Below are positions 1 through 10,583 of a stretch of 64,000 bases of DNA, in pieces. The translations under genes and the position numbers were made by a program. The first letter of the stretch is position 1. The number at the start of each line of letters is the position of its first letter. The notes beneath the pieces were generated by a model. That model did not search any database, had not been told where the DNA came from, and was given only the letters and a program-made list of their open reading frames with translations. The stretch lies in assembly GCA_003194525.1 (NCBI GenBank), contig NBIV01000121.1, positions 184,637-248,636 on the forward strand, given 5' to 3'. Origin of the DNA: Gracilariopsis chorda (Eukaryota > Rhodophyta > Florideophyceae > Gracilariales > Gracilariaceae).

Positions 1-463
1 AAGCAAACCCAAACATACAGATTAGGCATCTGTCTAAGCATGTCGCTTAGGATAAGGCGGTTCTCTTCAATGGTTATTCCCTTTTGAGAGATCTGTTTAA
101 GAAATTCTTCCAGCTCGAACATCAGTGAAGCCGACCAGCCGAACCCAGCAATCTTTTCTAGTAACACTTCGTTCTACGCCTGAGCAGTGCGTAGAGGACA
201 AAGAACTTCTCTAGCCTCCATCTCTACGAGATTACAATACAGAAAAGAACTGCCTGACGAACTAGAGTCGTCTGAAATTTACCAAATAGTTGCTGGAGCA
301 TGCGGTTTAGTCATAATGAGTGTGAGAGAGAGGCACTGGCTCGTGAATTCGTCGTCGTCGTTTCACGACTTTATATTGATGTTCTACTGTAATGGTGTTT
401 CACTCTACACAAATGTGACGCAGCAAAAAGGTATGTTGTTTGACAGGCTCTGGTTGATGCGTG
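1..463. other. Unassigned sequence left of Copia-A
   Basis: No convincing coding region on either strand. It lies immediately downstream (minus sense) of the stop codon of the copia RNase H, so it should contain the 3' end of Copia-A and perhaps its 3' LTR. No matching LTR copy is visible, because the other end of the copia has been replaced by Gypsy-2. A short CGT run occurs near 350-363. Nothing else stands out. Confidence 0.4.
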
Positions 464-960
464 TCATTTTTGATCCGTTCTGGGGGTGATGTGTAGAGAT
501 TTGCGTAGAACAATAAAAAGGTCGCGATGCAATGGTTTGGTGAAGATGTCCGCCTTCATGTCCGTCGTGGGAATGCGCAGGATGCGGATAGTGTCGAGGG
601 TGACGTTGTGCTGAAGGTAATGGTCATAAACGTCTATGTATTTCCGTTGCTTCGTCGGTGCCTGATTTTCTGCTATAAGCATAGCTGAGCGGTTGTCAAA
701 ATGGTGGATAGTAGGTTCTCAGGGCTGGCCGTTGGCGTCCGTGAGAAGTTTAAGGATCCAAGTGGTGTACCGATTTGCATCTGTAGCGGTAATTTACCCC
801 GCGTCGATAGCCGAGAGTGCTGCCACGTTTTGCTTCCGTGATGATCATGAGACCGGGGTTGGGTAAATGAAATGGACCGTACCAGTAATGAATTTGCGGT
901 TGTTCTCTTTAGCAAAGTCTTCATCGCTGTAGACGGTACGAGAAATGCGGGAGGTCGGTG
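464..960 (-). pseudogene. Copia-A RNase H fragment (C-terminal end of Pol)
   Basis: The end of a copia Pol is visible as KYIDVYDHYLQ followed by a segment ending ADIFTKPLHRDLF, the conserved close of copia RNase H (usual form KHIDVRYHFIR ... ADIFTKPL). Upstream, 673-960 holds further RNase H sequence in shifted frames. RNase H would degrade the RNA strand during reverse transcription. It is the distal part of the RT-RNase H region found at 6121-7180, separated from it by the Gypsy-1 insertion. The stop codon is at the left end. Several frame changes show decay. Confidence 0.8.
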
Positions 961-965
961 CTTGC
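961..965. repeat. Target-site duplication of Gypsy-1, left copy (cttgc)
   Basis: The 5 bases cttgc precede the left LTR and recur directly after the right LTR at 6121-6125. A 5-bp duplication is usual for Ty3/gypsy integrases. Confidence 0.8.
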
Positions 966-1177
966 TGTGGCGCGCACGAACTCGCTGTTAGTTTCTGTCG
1001 GTTATCTTGAGCGCCCTGGAGCCAGTGTCCCCAACTTCTAGTTAGAATGTTGGAAATTTACACTACTTTATTTAAGCCTGGGGGACGAGAGGAGAGAGAA
1101 AAGCTCCTCATCGATCCATGGCCTTTGGGTGCTGCTCGTCTGTGAACGAGTTGCACGAAGTCTCGCGAATCCGCATA
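966..1177 (+). repeat. Gypsy-1 left LTR
   Basis: A 212-bp direct repeat matching 5909-6120, starting TGTGGCGCGC and ending near CCGCATA. The copies differ at many positions and by small indels, so the insertion is old compared with Gypsy-4 or Gypsy-6. The LTR is short for a gypsy element. The exact 3' boundary rests on the flanking cttgc duplication. Confidence 0.85.
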
Positions 1178-1192
1178 GTTATAACTTTTATG

Positions 1193-1773
1193 CACAAAGG
1201 TTTGTGTGATTTTGCGCTTTACCTTGAGGCAGAAGAACGAACCACGGACACCGAAGTTCATGTGCAGGAGACTACTGTGGGAGGAATCGAGGCCCTGCAG
1301 CTAGAGCAGATCGATGTAGCCTCAATTGCGCAGTTTATGCGCAAGCGCAAGCGCTATAAAGAACAGATCGCCGAAAAGAACAAGGTCTCAACATCAATCC
1401 AGTGTCACCAAAGATGAGTGGAACTGAAACAGTGTTGGAGACTATGCTTGAGGGAACGTTTATCGATGCAGCTTCTCTTAAGGGCATTAACGACGATATG
1501 ATTGAAAAATATCTCCAAGAGATGTCGAAGATAGCTCAAAACAAGATTCGAGTTGAACATTGGGACAAGATTATCAAAAACGTCAAGATGGACATGGATA
1601 TTGATGATGCTCAGGGGCGAGTCTACAATTTGGTAGAAAAATACTGTAACGCTCTCCGTGATCATGGATACAGTGATGCAATAACGAAAAATCCTGACGT
1701 TGCTATCAAACACATTTGTGAGCGTACGACCGCGTCGCTTTCAGGATCACATGGAATCCATTCTGAAAATTGA
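1193..1773 (+). pseudogene. Gypsy-1 Gag N-terminal part
   Basis: Coding-like sequence in two overlapping frames (about 1193-1417 and 1402-1773). It is charged and helical, for example IDVASIAQFMRKRKRYKEQI and then EKYLQEMSKIAQNKIRVEHW. Position, directly after the left LTR and before a Gag C-terminal segment with a basic tail, identifies it as the capsid region. There is no zinc knuckle here. A frame change near 1402 and another near 1700-1730 are needed to link the parts. Confidence 0.55.
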
Positions 1774-2842
1774 ATCGCTTGCTGGTCTGCACAAGAAGGA
1801 GTTTGAAGCTCACGTGAGGCGACTGGCAGAAGAGGCAGAGAAGTACGAATATGTGCATCGCAACCAAAAAGATGTCATAAACGACTCAATGCTTCCTATC
1901 CAGCAGCAGTCCACCACACCATCCAACAAGCGGAAGCGCGACAGTGAAAAAGATAATCACAATGCTAAACCCAAACGAGAAATAACTTTCTGCTTGAATA
2001 CAGCGAAGAGTAAGGGAAAGAGAAACTACATGCGTGACTGCCAGAAATCCACAGCAAGAGAAGCCCAATTGCTGATGAAAGCATTCAGAGAGAATCCAAA
2101 GGCGTCAAACAAAGGATCAGGTTCTGTGAAAAAGGTTGGTGACGATGGGCATCTATCTTCAACAGTTTTCGACGCGTATTTCTGTAACGGCGAACTTGAG
2201 ACAGAAGTCACTGCAGACCAGGGTGCTTCTGCAAACATCCTACCAAAGGATGTGTACGACCAGATTTGCAAGCTCGAGGGTATTAAGTCTATCCATAAGC
2301 TCGCACGACAGGCTACATTTGATGTATTCAACAAGTCCGCTCCACCAATCAAATGCGATCTCAAAGTCACTGCGGACGTGATGCTAGAAATCCGTCATGG
2401 CAAGAGCATGATCCTTCGCAATGTTGATTGGTTGGTGGCGAATGAGCAGAGATCCGGGATTGTGATAGGCAGACAGCTCTTGAACGCTCTAGGTTTCAAC
2501 AACCGCGTACTGCTTGCAGCTGCAATGTCTCGCGTCGGAAAGGGTGTTGATATCCCAATACTGTACGCCTCATCGAAGATGGAGCTTGAAAGACACCAAG
2601 ATAGCAACAAGATCTCATTGCTCTCTACACAAGGGCAGGAGATAGTGCACGGTGCCCCGAATGAGGACGAGGATGACATCGATGATGAACATTTGTATCT
2701 GGATGTCGGAAAAGACTCGGATTCAGATATAAGAGCTGCGATGGACAGATCGCTAGACGATTGCAGAGAGAACAGTCTATCGAGAACAGGGCAAGAGCGT
2801 CTTGACGAGTGTTTCACTAAGTATAACTGGGTTTTCGGTTAA
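1700..2842 (+). pseudogene. Gypsy-1 Gag C-terminus and aspartic protease
   Basis: A 380-residue open stretch. The first third (DHMESILKIESLAGLHKKEF, then a Lys/Arg-rich segment) looks like the end of a gypsy Gag. The middle holds a retropepsin-like domain with ADQGASANILP where most proteases have D-[ST]-G-A. The flap side is followed by GIVIGRQLLNALGF, resembling the usual IL/VLG..LL motif. The catalytic Asp is present but the following residue is Gln. A TAA at 2840 separates it from RT. The acidic C-terminal linker (EDEDDIDDEH) precedes RT. Confidence 0.7.
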
Positions 2843-2869
2843 GGCTGGGAAAGTCGCCCCCGGCCAGCT

Positions 2870-4170
2870 TTCCTCCGCTGCGTATTGAAACATGTAAACA
2901 ATGGAAACCAATTAAGGTGAAAGCACGCAAGTACCCGCCAGCACAGCGTATATTCCTGGATGCTTTTATACAGAAGCTCGTGGACATGAACTTTATGATG
3001 CCATATCCGGAGGCAAAGTTGCTCGCCGCGCCATTAGTCGTCCCGAAACCGAGCTCAAAATCATAGTTCAGGATGACTTTTGACCTATGCCCCAACAACT
3101 CTGCCACCGAAAAGATCGTCTGGCCAATGCCTCATGTCGATTCAGAAATCCATGACTTCGCGGGAAGCAAGGTCTTTGCCATTATTGATTTTGTGTCCGG
3201 ATATTGGCAAGTTCCTCTTGACTCCTACGATAAGTGCGGTGTGATCAGCCAGACATGAATATACTCGCCACGAACAGTACTCATGGGCCTGATTAATGCA
3301 GTACCACACTTTCAACGATGCGTCCAAACAGCCTTCGCGGAGCCACAGAACAGCTTTAAACTGTGGATTGATGATTTTATCATCTATGCCAAAGATGAGG
3401 CAATGCTACTTGACATACTGGAACGGTTCTTTCAGATATGCGTAGAAAAGGGGCTAATTATCTCAATTAAGAAGAGTTCATTCTTCGAGAAAGAGGTGAA
3501 GTGGTGTGGCAGAATAATCATCAAGAACAACGGTTATTGCCTCGACCCTACCCGTATTGAGGCTCTGAAAAATATTGACACGCCCCAATCCACTGCAGAA
3601 CTCTGTGAGTTTCTACACTGCGTTCGGTGAATGTCTCAGTGCATTCCGGACGCCACAAAGTGGCTATATAAGCTAAGTGAAGTTTTAGAAGAAGCATACA
3701 AGATATCGTCCAAGCGGACGAAAAAGTCAATTCAACATATACCCTTGACAAGTTTGGGCAGGGCAACAGAGCACAAAGCAGCTTTCAAGACTCTTCAACA
3801 GCGACTGCGCGATGCCGTGCAGTTGTCTTATCCCAAACCTGATCAAATCATTTTTATCATGACGGACAATTCTGAGAAGTACTGGTATGGAGTGGTGACG
3901 CAAGTGCACCGTTTGAAACTGCATAAAGAGATTAACCAACAGGCTCACCTACCTCTCGCTTTCGTTGGTCAAGCATTCTCTTCCTCTCAGCAAAGATGGA
4001 GTACACCTGAAAAGGAAGTGTGCGCAATTTACCAAGTGTTTCGAAAGCTGGACTAATTCTTTCTTGGCGAGAATCCAGTTCATGTCTACACTGATCACCG
4101 CAATCTGATGTTTGCGTTCAATCCCAATGCTTTTGAGCCGACATTGGGACGCCATGTCATCACTAAGATG
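2870..4170 (+). pseudogene. Gypsy-1 reverse transcriptase and RNase H
   Basis: RT signatures in order: AAPLVVPKP, VDSEIHDFAGSKVFAIIDF, SGYWQVPLD, then the catalytic box LWIDDFIIYAKD near 3362 (WIDD in place of YIDD/FVDD), then a connection domain and RNase H with IIFIMTDNSEKYWYG and STPEKEVCAIYQ near 3860-4040, then TDHRNLMF. From 3073 onward the frame is constant and is broken by isolated stops at about 3256, 3628 and 4054. This gives a picture of nonsense decay with little indel damage. RT and RNase H copy element RNA into DNA in the cytoplasmic particle. Confidence 0.8.
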
Positions 4171-4175
4171 CAAAG

Positions 4176-5305
4176 ATGGGCACTCTCTCTGTCCTAGATT
4201 ACACGATCGAGCGTATTCTTGGGAAGCTCAATATCTTTGCAGACATGCTAACAAGATGGGCCAAATCCTACCAAACACGTCAAACATCTATGGGATCAGT
4301 TCACAGTTTGGTCATGAGAGCCAAAAAAATTGTACCTACCCCAAAGGATTTCGTGTGGCCGACTTTAGACACGGTTAGAGAATCTCAAGCAAGAGCCAGG
4401 ATAGCGGCCAACCACTGTACGAATCAGACCTGGAACAACACTACAAAAACCTGGATGGTTGGGAATGCTTTTCTTATTTCAGAAGCGGACAAAGAACTGC
4501 TGCTGAAGTTCATGGTCGTAGCCCACTGCGGAGTCGGTGGGCATCGTGGAGTGGACGCGACCATTAGCGTGTTGCGTGAAGAAGTGTTCTTGAAACACAA
4601 AGACGTGATGTTATGTACTTCATCAAAGGATATATACACTGCATTGTCTCTCGAACGGGCATGCGGATCCCCCGTGCATTTGGAAGCGCCATCCATGGTA
4701 CAAGACCCAATGAAGTTGTTCACTGCGATTTCCTTTTCATGGGAGAGAGCACGACGCAGCAGAAGTATATTCTAATTATTCGTGATGACCTTTCATCATA
4801 TGTGCGGCTGTGGCCTTGCATAAATGCGGACAACACAGCAGTCATCGAAGCACTGAGCATGTGGATCGCTTCATTTGGGGTTTGGGACTGGTTAGTATCT
4901 GATCAGGGTGCATACTTTAAGAATCAGTTACTACGCCAGCTTTCTGAAGAGTTCCACTACTCGCATTAATTTACGACCCCATACTGTTCTTGGAGAAATG
5001 GGTCAGTGGAGAGGGTTTGTAGAGAAGTGCTAAGAGCCTGCAAAGCTCTTCTGTCGGAGTGGAAGATCAAGAAGAACGAATGGCCACGAGTTGCAGAAAG
5101 TGCTCAGAGCGTACTGAATCATGCGCCTTTGAAGCGTCTTGGAATTCGCAGCAGTGACGAACCTCTCATATACCGCACACCGCTCGAAATTTTGACAGGA
5201 CATGTTCCCGTGAGGCCACTTATGAGGGCGTGGCCAGTCGAGCAGTTTGCTCACGATACATGCCAGGATGAAATCCGCATGAGGCAGCTTATTAGGGTCG
5301 ATTAA
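4176..5305 (+). pseudogene. Gypsy-1 RNase H end and integrase
   Basis: Starts with the end of RNase H (LDYTIERILGKLNIFADML). Integrase follows: an H-H zinc-binding remnant (HCGVGGHRG), then the core with catalytic residues still readable: Asp in VVHCDFLFMG, Asp in LVSDQGAYFKN and Glu in GSVERVCREVL. Frame changes occur near 4690 and stops at about 4967 and 5303. Integrase inserts the cDNA into the genome. The three acidic residues survive, so it decayed after a period of function. Confidence 0.75.
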
Positions 5306-5863
5306 CTTCAAAAGACACTGTACGACATGCATAGAGATGTAGGGTCGACAGTGAGCCAGAACTGAATAAGAATTGTCGAGCGTCATAACAAAAAGATCAT
5401 TATACGCCGCAGCGAAATAGAGGTTGGCAGTTTAGTTTTGGTTAGAGAAGCACGATCCCAAAGGACCCAAAAGTTGCAGTTCATGTGGAAAGGCCCGTGC
5501 CGTGTTGCTTCCAGTAAGTCAGATTGGGTTTTTGAAGTCAAAGACATCATTGATCAAAGAATACAGTTGCTGCATGTATCCAGAATGATACTGTACCGTG
5601 CAGACCAGGATGGCAAGAAAATTGATCTAGCATTGATTCAGTATGCGAGCATAAAAGAGACAGAGGTACAGACTGCTGACTCGCTGTGTGATATCCGCGA
5701 TGGACCCAATGGTATTGTGCTATTAGTCCAGTGGGATGGTTTGCCCGATGAGGTAGACCGCACGTGGGAGCCACTCAGCATCATAGCAGAAGATCTACCC
5801 GGCGTATTACAGGACTTTCTTTATACGACGAAGAAGAGAGAGCTCAAGAAGCGAGCTATGTAA
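5306..5863 (+). pseudogene. Gypsy-1 integrase C-terminus with chromodomain-like tail
   Basis: The last open stretch (5438-5863) has an SH3-like integrase C-terminal segment (VGSLVLVREARS ... QFMWKGPCRVASS). It ends with a chromodomain-like motif: IRDGPNGIVLLVQWDGLP followed by RTWEPLSII. In chromoviruses such a domain reads histone marks and directs insertion into heterochromatin. The WDG and TWEP boxes are the visible evidence. The first aromatic-cage position is unclear. The stop lies about 45 bp before the right LTR. Confidence 0.7.
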
Positions 5864-5908
5864 CTCTTCTTTCCTGAAGAAACAAACTAACATGGTTTCT
5901 GAGGCCAC

Positions 5909-6120
5909 TGTGGCGCGCACGAACTCGCTGTTAGTTCCTGTCAGTTATCTTGAGTGCCATGGAGCCAGTGCCCCCAACTTCTAGTTAAAATGTTGGAAAT
6001 CTACATTACTTTATTAAGGCCTGGGGGACGAGAGGAGAGAGAAGAGCCTCTCATCGATCCATGGCCTTTTGGTGCTGCTTGTCCGCGAACGAATCGCGCG
6101 ATGTCCCGCGAATCCGCATA
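5909..6120 (+). repeat. Gypsy-1 right LTR
   Basis: Direct repeat of 966-1177, followed by the duplicated cttgc at 6121-6125. It starts TGTGGCGCGC. A canonical CA end would fall at 6118, but the duplication fits better with an end at 6120. Confidence 0.85.
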
Positions 6121-6125
6121 CTTGC
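6121..6125. repeat. Target-site duplication of Gypsy-1, right copy (cttgc)
   Basis: Matches 961-965. Removing one copy and the element restores the Copia-A frame (minus strand) from VFYHKLTQ into APTSRISRTV. Confidence 0.8.
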
Positions 6126-7180
6126 GTTAGCTTGTGGTAGAAAACACCATATGTACGAGTAACTTTCAAATACTGCAGAAGAGCCTTAAATGTTTGGTTA
6201 TGATGGTGCTGGGGTTTGGCCATTCGTTGTGCCAGACGATTAGTGGCGTAAGCAATATCGGGGTGGGCGCTTTCGGTAATCTACCGAATCTCTCCAAGTA
6301 CTTGACCGAACCTTGTTGCTTGTTCGGCTGAAAGTGGTTGAAAGGTTTGTTGCTGGTCCTAGACTGCTAGGGTGTTATACGGCGTGTGCGTGGGGTTACA
6401 GTTTATCACCACGGTTTGTTCAAGAATGGGGTCAGTATCATCAGATTGCGAAATGTGTGTTCCATTTTGTGTGTGTGATCGTCCAATTAAAAAATTGTCG
6501 GGGAGTTCCGAGAAGTTTGAATTTGTACTTGTGCAATAGTTGTGTTTAGAATGCGTTGATTAGTGCATGATTGTAAGCAAGGACTAGGAAGTCGTCTACT
6601 GTTGTGCTGACTACAAAAGTACCGTGATTGGTGTGTTTGATGTCCAGACATAGATCGTTTTCAGAGCTCTCGAAACCTATTGCTATGGGAAACTGCTTGA
6701 GTCCGTGATTATAGTAGTACACCGCGAGAAGGGGTCCGTAGAGATTTCCGATGAGTTGGCCGTGTGGCCCTGGATACTTGTATGATCCGTTGAAGCGTTG
6801 CAATTGTTTAACGAGTATGGGGCGGTCGTGTTGATTTTTCTCATGGAGCTAAGTCGACGTTATGTCAAAGTGCTCGAGGGGTATATTATGGGATGCATGC
6901 AGGGCGGTGAGCATTCTTTGCGTAGTCCGATCGGCAGTGAAAGCTGCGGTGTGGTTGGGGTCGTAGTGGAGGCCCGGTTGCATGAAGTTGCTCCGTAAAT
7001 TGCATCGTGCTTTTTGCTCCGCGATGTATCCCTCTGCTGTGCGTTTGTAGCGATATATCATCATAAGTGGTATGATGGCATTGGGAGGGGGTTTGAAGTG
7101 GGGCTGGAGCCAGCCAATGCTGTTGTGTTGGTCCAAGTTATCGAGTTCCGTTGTGTGCGGTTTCGCATTTAGATGCATCG
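6126..7180 (-). pseudogene. Copia-A reverse transcriptase
   Basis: On the minus strand, copia RT landmarks occur in order. They are YKRTAEGYIAEQKARCNLRS with IPLEHFDITST (7178-6849; compare KARLVA...G and the MDVKTAFL region), then STTVDDFLVLAYN (near 6600; the copia VDD catalytic box), then FKALLQYLKVTRTYG (near 6180; the usual LKRILRYLKGT). Large parts between are frame-shifted. The RNase H continuation lies at 464-960 across Gypsy-1. Confidence 0.75.
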
Positions 7181-7598
7181 GGGTACAGACGGGCTTGCGC
7201 GAGATTGGCGGGAGGTGCGGTGTCGATGGTGATATCTTGGGGTATGGGTTGCTTTATTACGGTAAGAGTGGCAAACGTGGTGACTCTGGTGGTGCTAGGA
7301 ATCGTTTGCTTGGAATAGGGGTGAAAGTTCGTGGCGCGGATGTCCTGGTATGTGCTGGTGCGAAGATTAAGGACAACAACATGAGTTAATGATGTGGCAT
7401 ACATGTAGCGTGCTGGATCGGCACGGAGTTCGAGTTTCTTTTCGGGCCGTAAACGGGTACGGTTCCGAGCTGGCCGAAGGTAAATATGCGGGTGAGTTTG
7501 GGATTTTAATTATACCACAAGAGGTAGGGTGATGTGTTGATGGATTCATGGTGGAGTAGGTTGTATTTAAAAATTGTATCCCTCGTGGCGTCCTCCCA

Positions 7599-8262
7599 TT
7601 ATGTGTCGTGGAGCCCTGCGGTGTGTAGTAGGGCTCTGACTAGCTCCATGATCATGCAGTTTAGGCGTTCCATGATCCCATTTTCTTGGGGCTGGTGTGG
7701 GGTACGGATGTGCAGTTGGACACCGTGTTTGTCGTAGATCCGTTGCATCGTGGTTGAGTGGTATTCCTTGGCATTTTCACTGAGTAAGTGGTTGAGGGGG
7801 TAGTGCATGCAGTGCCGTATGTGACGAAGCGTGTCGTAGACGTATTCTGGGATCTGCTTGCGATCCTGGACGGAATGCGCGAACGCGAACTTGGTGCCGG
7901 CGCATACCATTAGTAAAATGTGATTGATTCCGTGTGCCGAGGTTGGTTTATAGGTCCACATGTGTCGGAGCTAACATATATTCCCCGGGGGTATTCGTGT
8001 TCTTTCCTTTTGTGGAGTGATGGGACCGCTTGGCGTGGTTGCACGCACTGCATGTGAAGCTGACATCGCTGGCGAGCTGAGCGGGCATGGTGGGGATCAG
8101 ACGTCTGTGTGCAGTGAGTCGAAGTTTTCTTGGGTGGGCATGGTTGAGTCGCAGGTGCCGTTGATGGGCAGCGAGGTGCCATAGCGTGGCTGTTTGGCGC
8201 ACCGGATTCGTGAGGACCATGAGAATTCGGGCATTGGGTGGCGGTGGTCTGTGAGTTGCCAT
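7599..8262 (-). pseudogene. Copia-A GAG-pre-integrase and integrase core
   Basis: 8262-7948 contains a His-rich stretch and FTCSACNHAKRSHHSTKG, matching the GAG-pre-integrase Cys pair and the KxxR..F motif. 7961-7599 contains the integrase core: YPLNHLLSENAKEYHS (second Asp position replaced by SEN) and HQPQENGIMERLN (the Glu region). The GxxERLN motif is typical of copia. The changed second acidic residue indicates decay. 7181-7598 between integrase and RT holds only short frames. Confidence 0.7.
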
Positions 8263-8585
8263 GGGAGGCAGTTTTCGTTGTCGCTTGGTAATGTTGTGCG
8301 GTGGAGGGGCGGATGGGGAGGGTGGGGCTTTTGAACAGTTGTGAGGTGATTGGGCTTGTTACCGATTGCTGCGGGAAAACGCGCGAGCTGTGGCTGCCGA
8401 TATGTGGCTGATTATGGTTCCCTTTAGCTAGTAATGCTGTCTGTTCCAAGGTGCGGTGGCGAGGAGTATGGGAGGGGAGTGGCGGGTATCTTCGACTGTG
8501 CCCTGAGTAGCCTTGAAGTTTACCTGGCCATAACGCTTTGCGATGTCTTGAACCGAAAGAAGGTTGTTATTCATGTACCGATTGG

Positions 8586-8790
8586 CTACCACATATGTCT
8601 GGAGGAGTTTTGAGGGGTTATTCCTGTTTGTGCGGAGCTTGATGGTTCCATGGTGGGTGCATCTGGTCGGCTGATGAGTGATGGAGTGTGTCGCTGACCT
8701 GTGGTGATAGGAGGCATGGAGGGCCTGTTGCGAGTGAGATGTGTGGGATGCGCACCGCTGTCTAGGATGAACATACCATGGGATTGGGCG
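8586..8790 (-). pseudogene. Copia-A aspartic protease fragment
   Basis: The short frame starts GMFILDSGAHPTHLTR, which is the copia protease active site (W-x-LDSGAT/C-x-H). The catalytic DSG is intact. Frame shifts separate it from Gag upstream and from the pre-integrase region downstream. Confidence 0.65.
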
Positions 8791-8840
8791 TCAACTTCCA
8801 GGATTACGTCTATTTGGTTTGGCGGAGGTGGAGGGGGCGG

Positions 8841-9564
8841 TTAAAGTTGAGGGTATTGGGGAGGGGATAGCAGCACCGGATATCCTTGGGGTTGAGCCTG
8901 GGGATAGTGAGGGGCGGCGTGTGCGAAGTGCGCCTGGGGTTTTGGGATGCGGAATTTAGGATGGTTAGGGTCCCGACAATGCGTGTCCGTGTGATTGCAC
9001 TTGCGTCCGAGCACCTTGTGGTGGGAGCAAAGTTGATGATACGGGATCTGACGTCCGATGAATTGATGACGTTGATATGGTTGACGGGTTGGGTAGGATA
9101 ATAGCGGGGCACCGTAGTCCCTGGTGATTCGTTGTGGCGTAGGGGTGGTGTATGGCCCAGTGTGATTGGGACGATAGAGACCAGCCAGTGATTTGTGAAC
9201 TCGGGTGAAGCTCTTGATTGTATTTGGTTTGTTTGGTAGTATGGGTCCAAGGATGGGGGTCAAGCTCGTGGTACTTTTCAGGCGAGATAGGATGAAGTCT
9301 ACGGTCGATTCTTCATCTTCGATACCTGGGTATTTAGCAGCTACCATTCGCTGACGGAGTTTTGTGTGTTCTGTGAGATAGGAGTCGATAGTGACCTCGC
9401 TGGTGTACTGGATGCTTTCGGCTTTGGTCTTCATAAAATGATGATCCTCTTTAGTGTACTGATTGATGTGTCGAATAATTCTGGTGATGAGATCATGAGG
9501 TGTTGGTTTTTGCTCCCAGGACGAGCAGTAGTCCGAGAATTTCAATAGGTACGCTTCCGAGTAC
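8841..9564 (-). pseudogene. Copia-A Gag (N-terminally truncated)
   Basis: About 240 residues of a copia-type Gag: YLLKFSDYCSSWEQKPTPHD, then a helical segment ending STVDFILSRL, then a Pro/Thr-rich region and a Cys/His-rich segment (CSHHKVLGRKCNHTDTHC) in the nucleocapsid position. The first codons at 9565-9581 belong to the Gypsy-2 LTR, so the true N-terminus is missing. The start codon of this open frame is therefore artificial. Confidence 0.7.
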
Positions 9565-10468
9565 TGAAGTGCAATCCTCAAGGAGGAAGACTCAGCGATG
9601 CCCTGTGGACTTGGTGTTTTTTTGCCGCTTTCGCGTGTTTATGATTACTACCGCTATTAGCGGGTGTCTCAGCCCTCAGCGGATCCGCGCTGTGCGCCAG
9701 GTGCACACCTGTGCATGCGCCGTGTGCCGCCCAAGGCGTGAGTGGACCACGTGTGACACGGATAGTGAAGAGGAGGTTGGCACCACGGTGTGGACATTTA
9801 GTTAACTTATATTTATTATTTATTATTTATCTACGCTACAGTAGGGAGATTACTACATTATACAGTGGCTCGGCGACCTCGCCCTGACACTGAGTAAACT
9901 TCCCCAACCAGGGTTCTTGGCTCTAAGTCTTTTCCGCTTTCACGAGTCTTCTACACTCCTTGGAGGTAGAGCCGCGTTACTTACGGTAGACCTATCCACC
10001 CTGCGTCACTAGGAGTATCACCGCCTTGGGCATTTGTCACTTAATTCACCACCGCCGTGTTCTCGCCCCTGTATAGGGTTCCTTTGTACCTTTTTCCGTG
10101 GTCCCGTTGGCCCACACCCCCGTCGCCCCCAATCGGGCATCCCCAGTATTTCCCTTGCCCCACTCTCGTGGTTCCTACCCCTTTGTGTGGTTGCTCGTCA
10201 CCGCTGACGCGTGTCTCTCGTGCCGGTATCCCATGACGTCTTCCCCCACTTACGTGGACTCGTACTCCGTGGAAGGGCTGTTTTCCCATTCGTGGTGATC
10301 CTAATCCTACCGTTTCAACTCTCCCCGCTTGGCGTGAGGGTGAGCCTCGGCTTTACAACCCGACTTCGTCGTGCTCATCCGGAGAGGCTCCGTTCGCTGT
10401 GTTACCCTCCAGAGGGGAAGATTCCGAACGTCTTCGTGTGTTGTCCCGCTTGCAGGTATTGCACTACA
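9565..10468 (+). repeat. Gypsy-2 5' LTR
   Basis: A 904-bp direct repeat of 20290-21190. It begins TGAAGTGCAAT and ends ATTGCACTACA, a near-perfect 11-bp inverted terminal pair. Several open frames run through it but are not conserved. Mini-hairpins such as CCGCT-att-AGCGG occur inside. The two LTR copies differ at scattered positions and small indels. Confidence 0.9.
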
Positions 10469-10471
10469 AAG

Positions 10472-10493
10472 TGGTCTCCCGACCTAGAATCGG
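10472..10493 (+). other. Primer-binding site of Gypsy-2
   Basis: A 22-bp segment beginning TGGTCTCCC three bases after the LTR end. The identical 22 bp sits three bases after the Gypsy-6 5' LTR (55123-55144). It starts with TGG, complementary to a tRNA CCA end. Conservation between two divergent families supports the call. I could not assign the primer tRNA. Confidence 0.75.
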
Positions 10494-10583
10494 AAACGGT
10501 TAGGTTTTGTATTACCTCTCCTCGGAGATTCACTGTCCAAACTTGTGGTTTCTTATCAATTCGTGGGAGTTTTTGGTCTACAC

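Larger units (their letters stand above)
966..6120 (+). mobile_element. Gypsy-1, chromodomain Ty3/gypsy element nested in Copia-A
   Basis: A 5.15-kb LTR element with 212-bp LTRs, a 5-bp target duplication and the gypsy domain order Gag, protease, RT, RNase H, integrase, chromodomain-like tail. The coding strand is plus, opposite to the host copia. Much of Pol stays in one frame (3073 to about 4160) broken only by single stop codons. Motifs such as WIDD in RT, ADQGA in protease and FADMLTRW at the RNase H end suggest a lineage with its own active-site spelling. It is non-autonomous now because of at least eight stops or shifts. Confidence 0.85.
464..9564 (-). mobile_element. Copia-A, decayed Ty1/copia element split by Gypsy-1
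   Basis: Read on the minus strand from 9564 to 464, fragments appear in copia order: Gag, protease (LDSGA), GAG-pre-integrase and integrase, reverse transcriptase, RNase H (ending ADIFTKPL). Integrase before RT is the Ty1/copia order. The element is cut by a complete gypsy element at 966-6120. Joining the flanks minus one copy of the 5-bp duplication restores an open frame across the end of RT into the RNase H region. The Gag N-terminus is lost at 9564, where the Gypsy-2 LTR begins. Frameshifts and stops throughout mean it is not autonomous. Confidence 0.85.
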
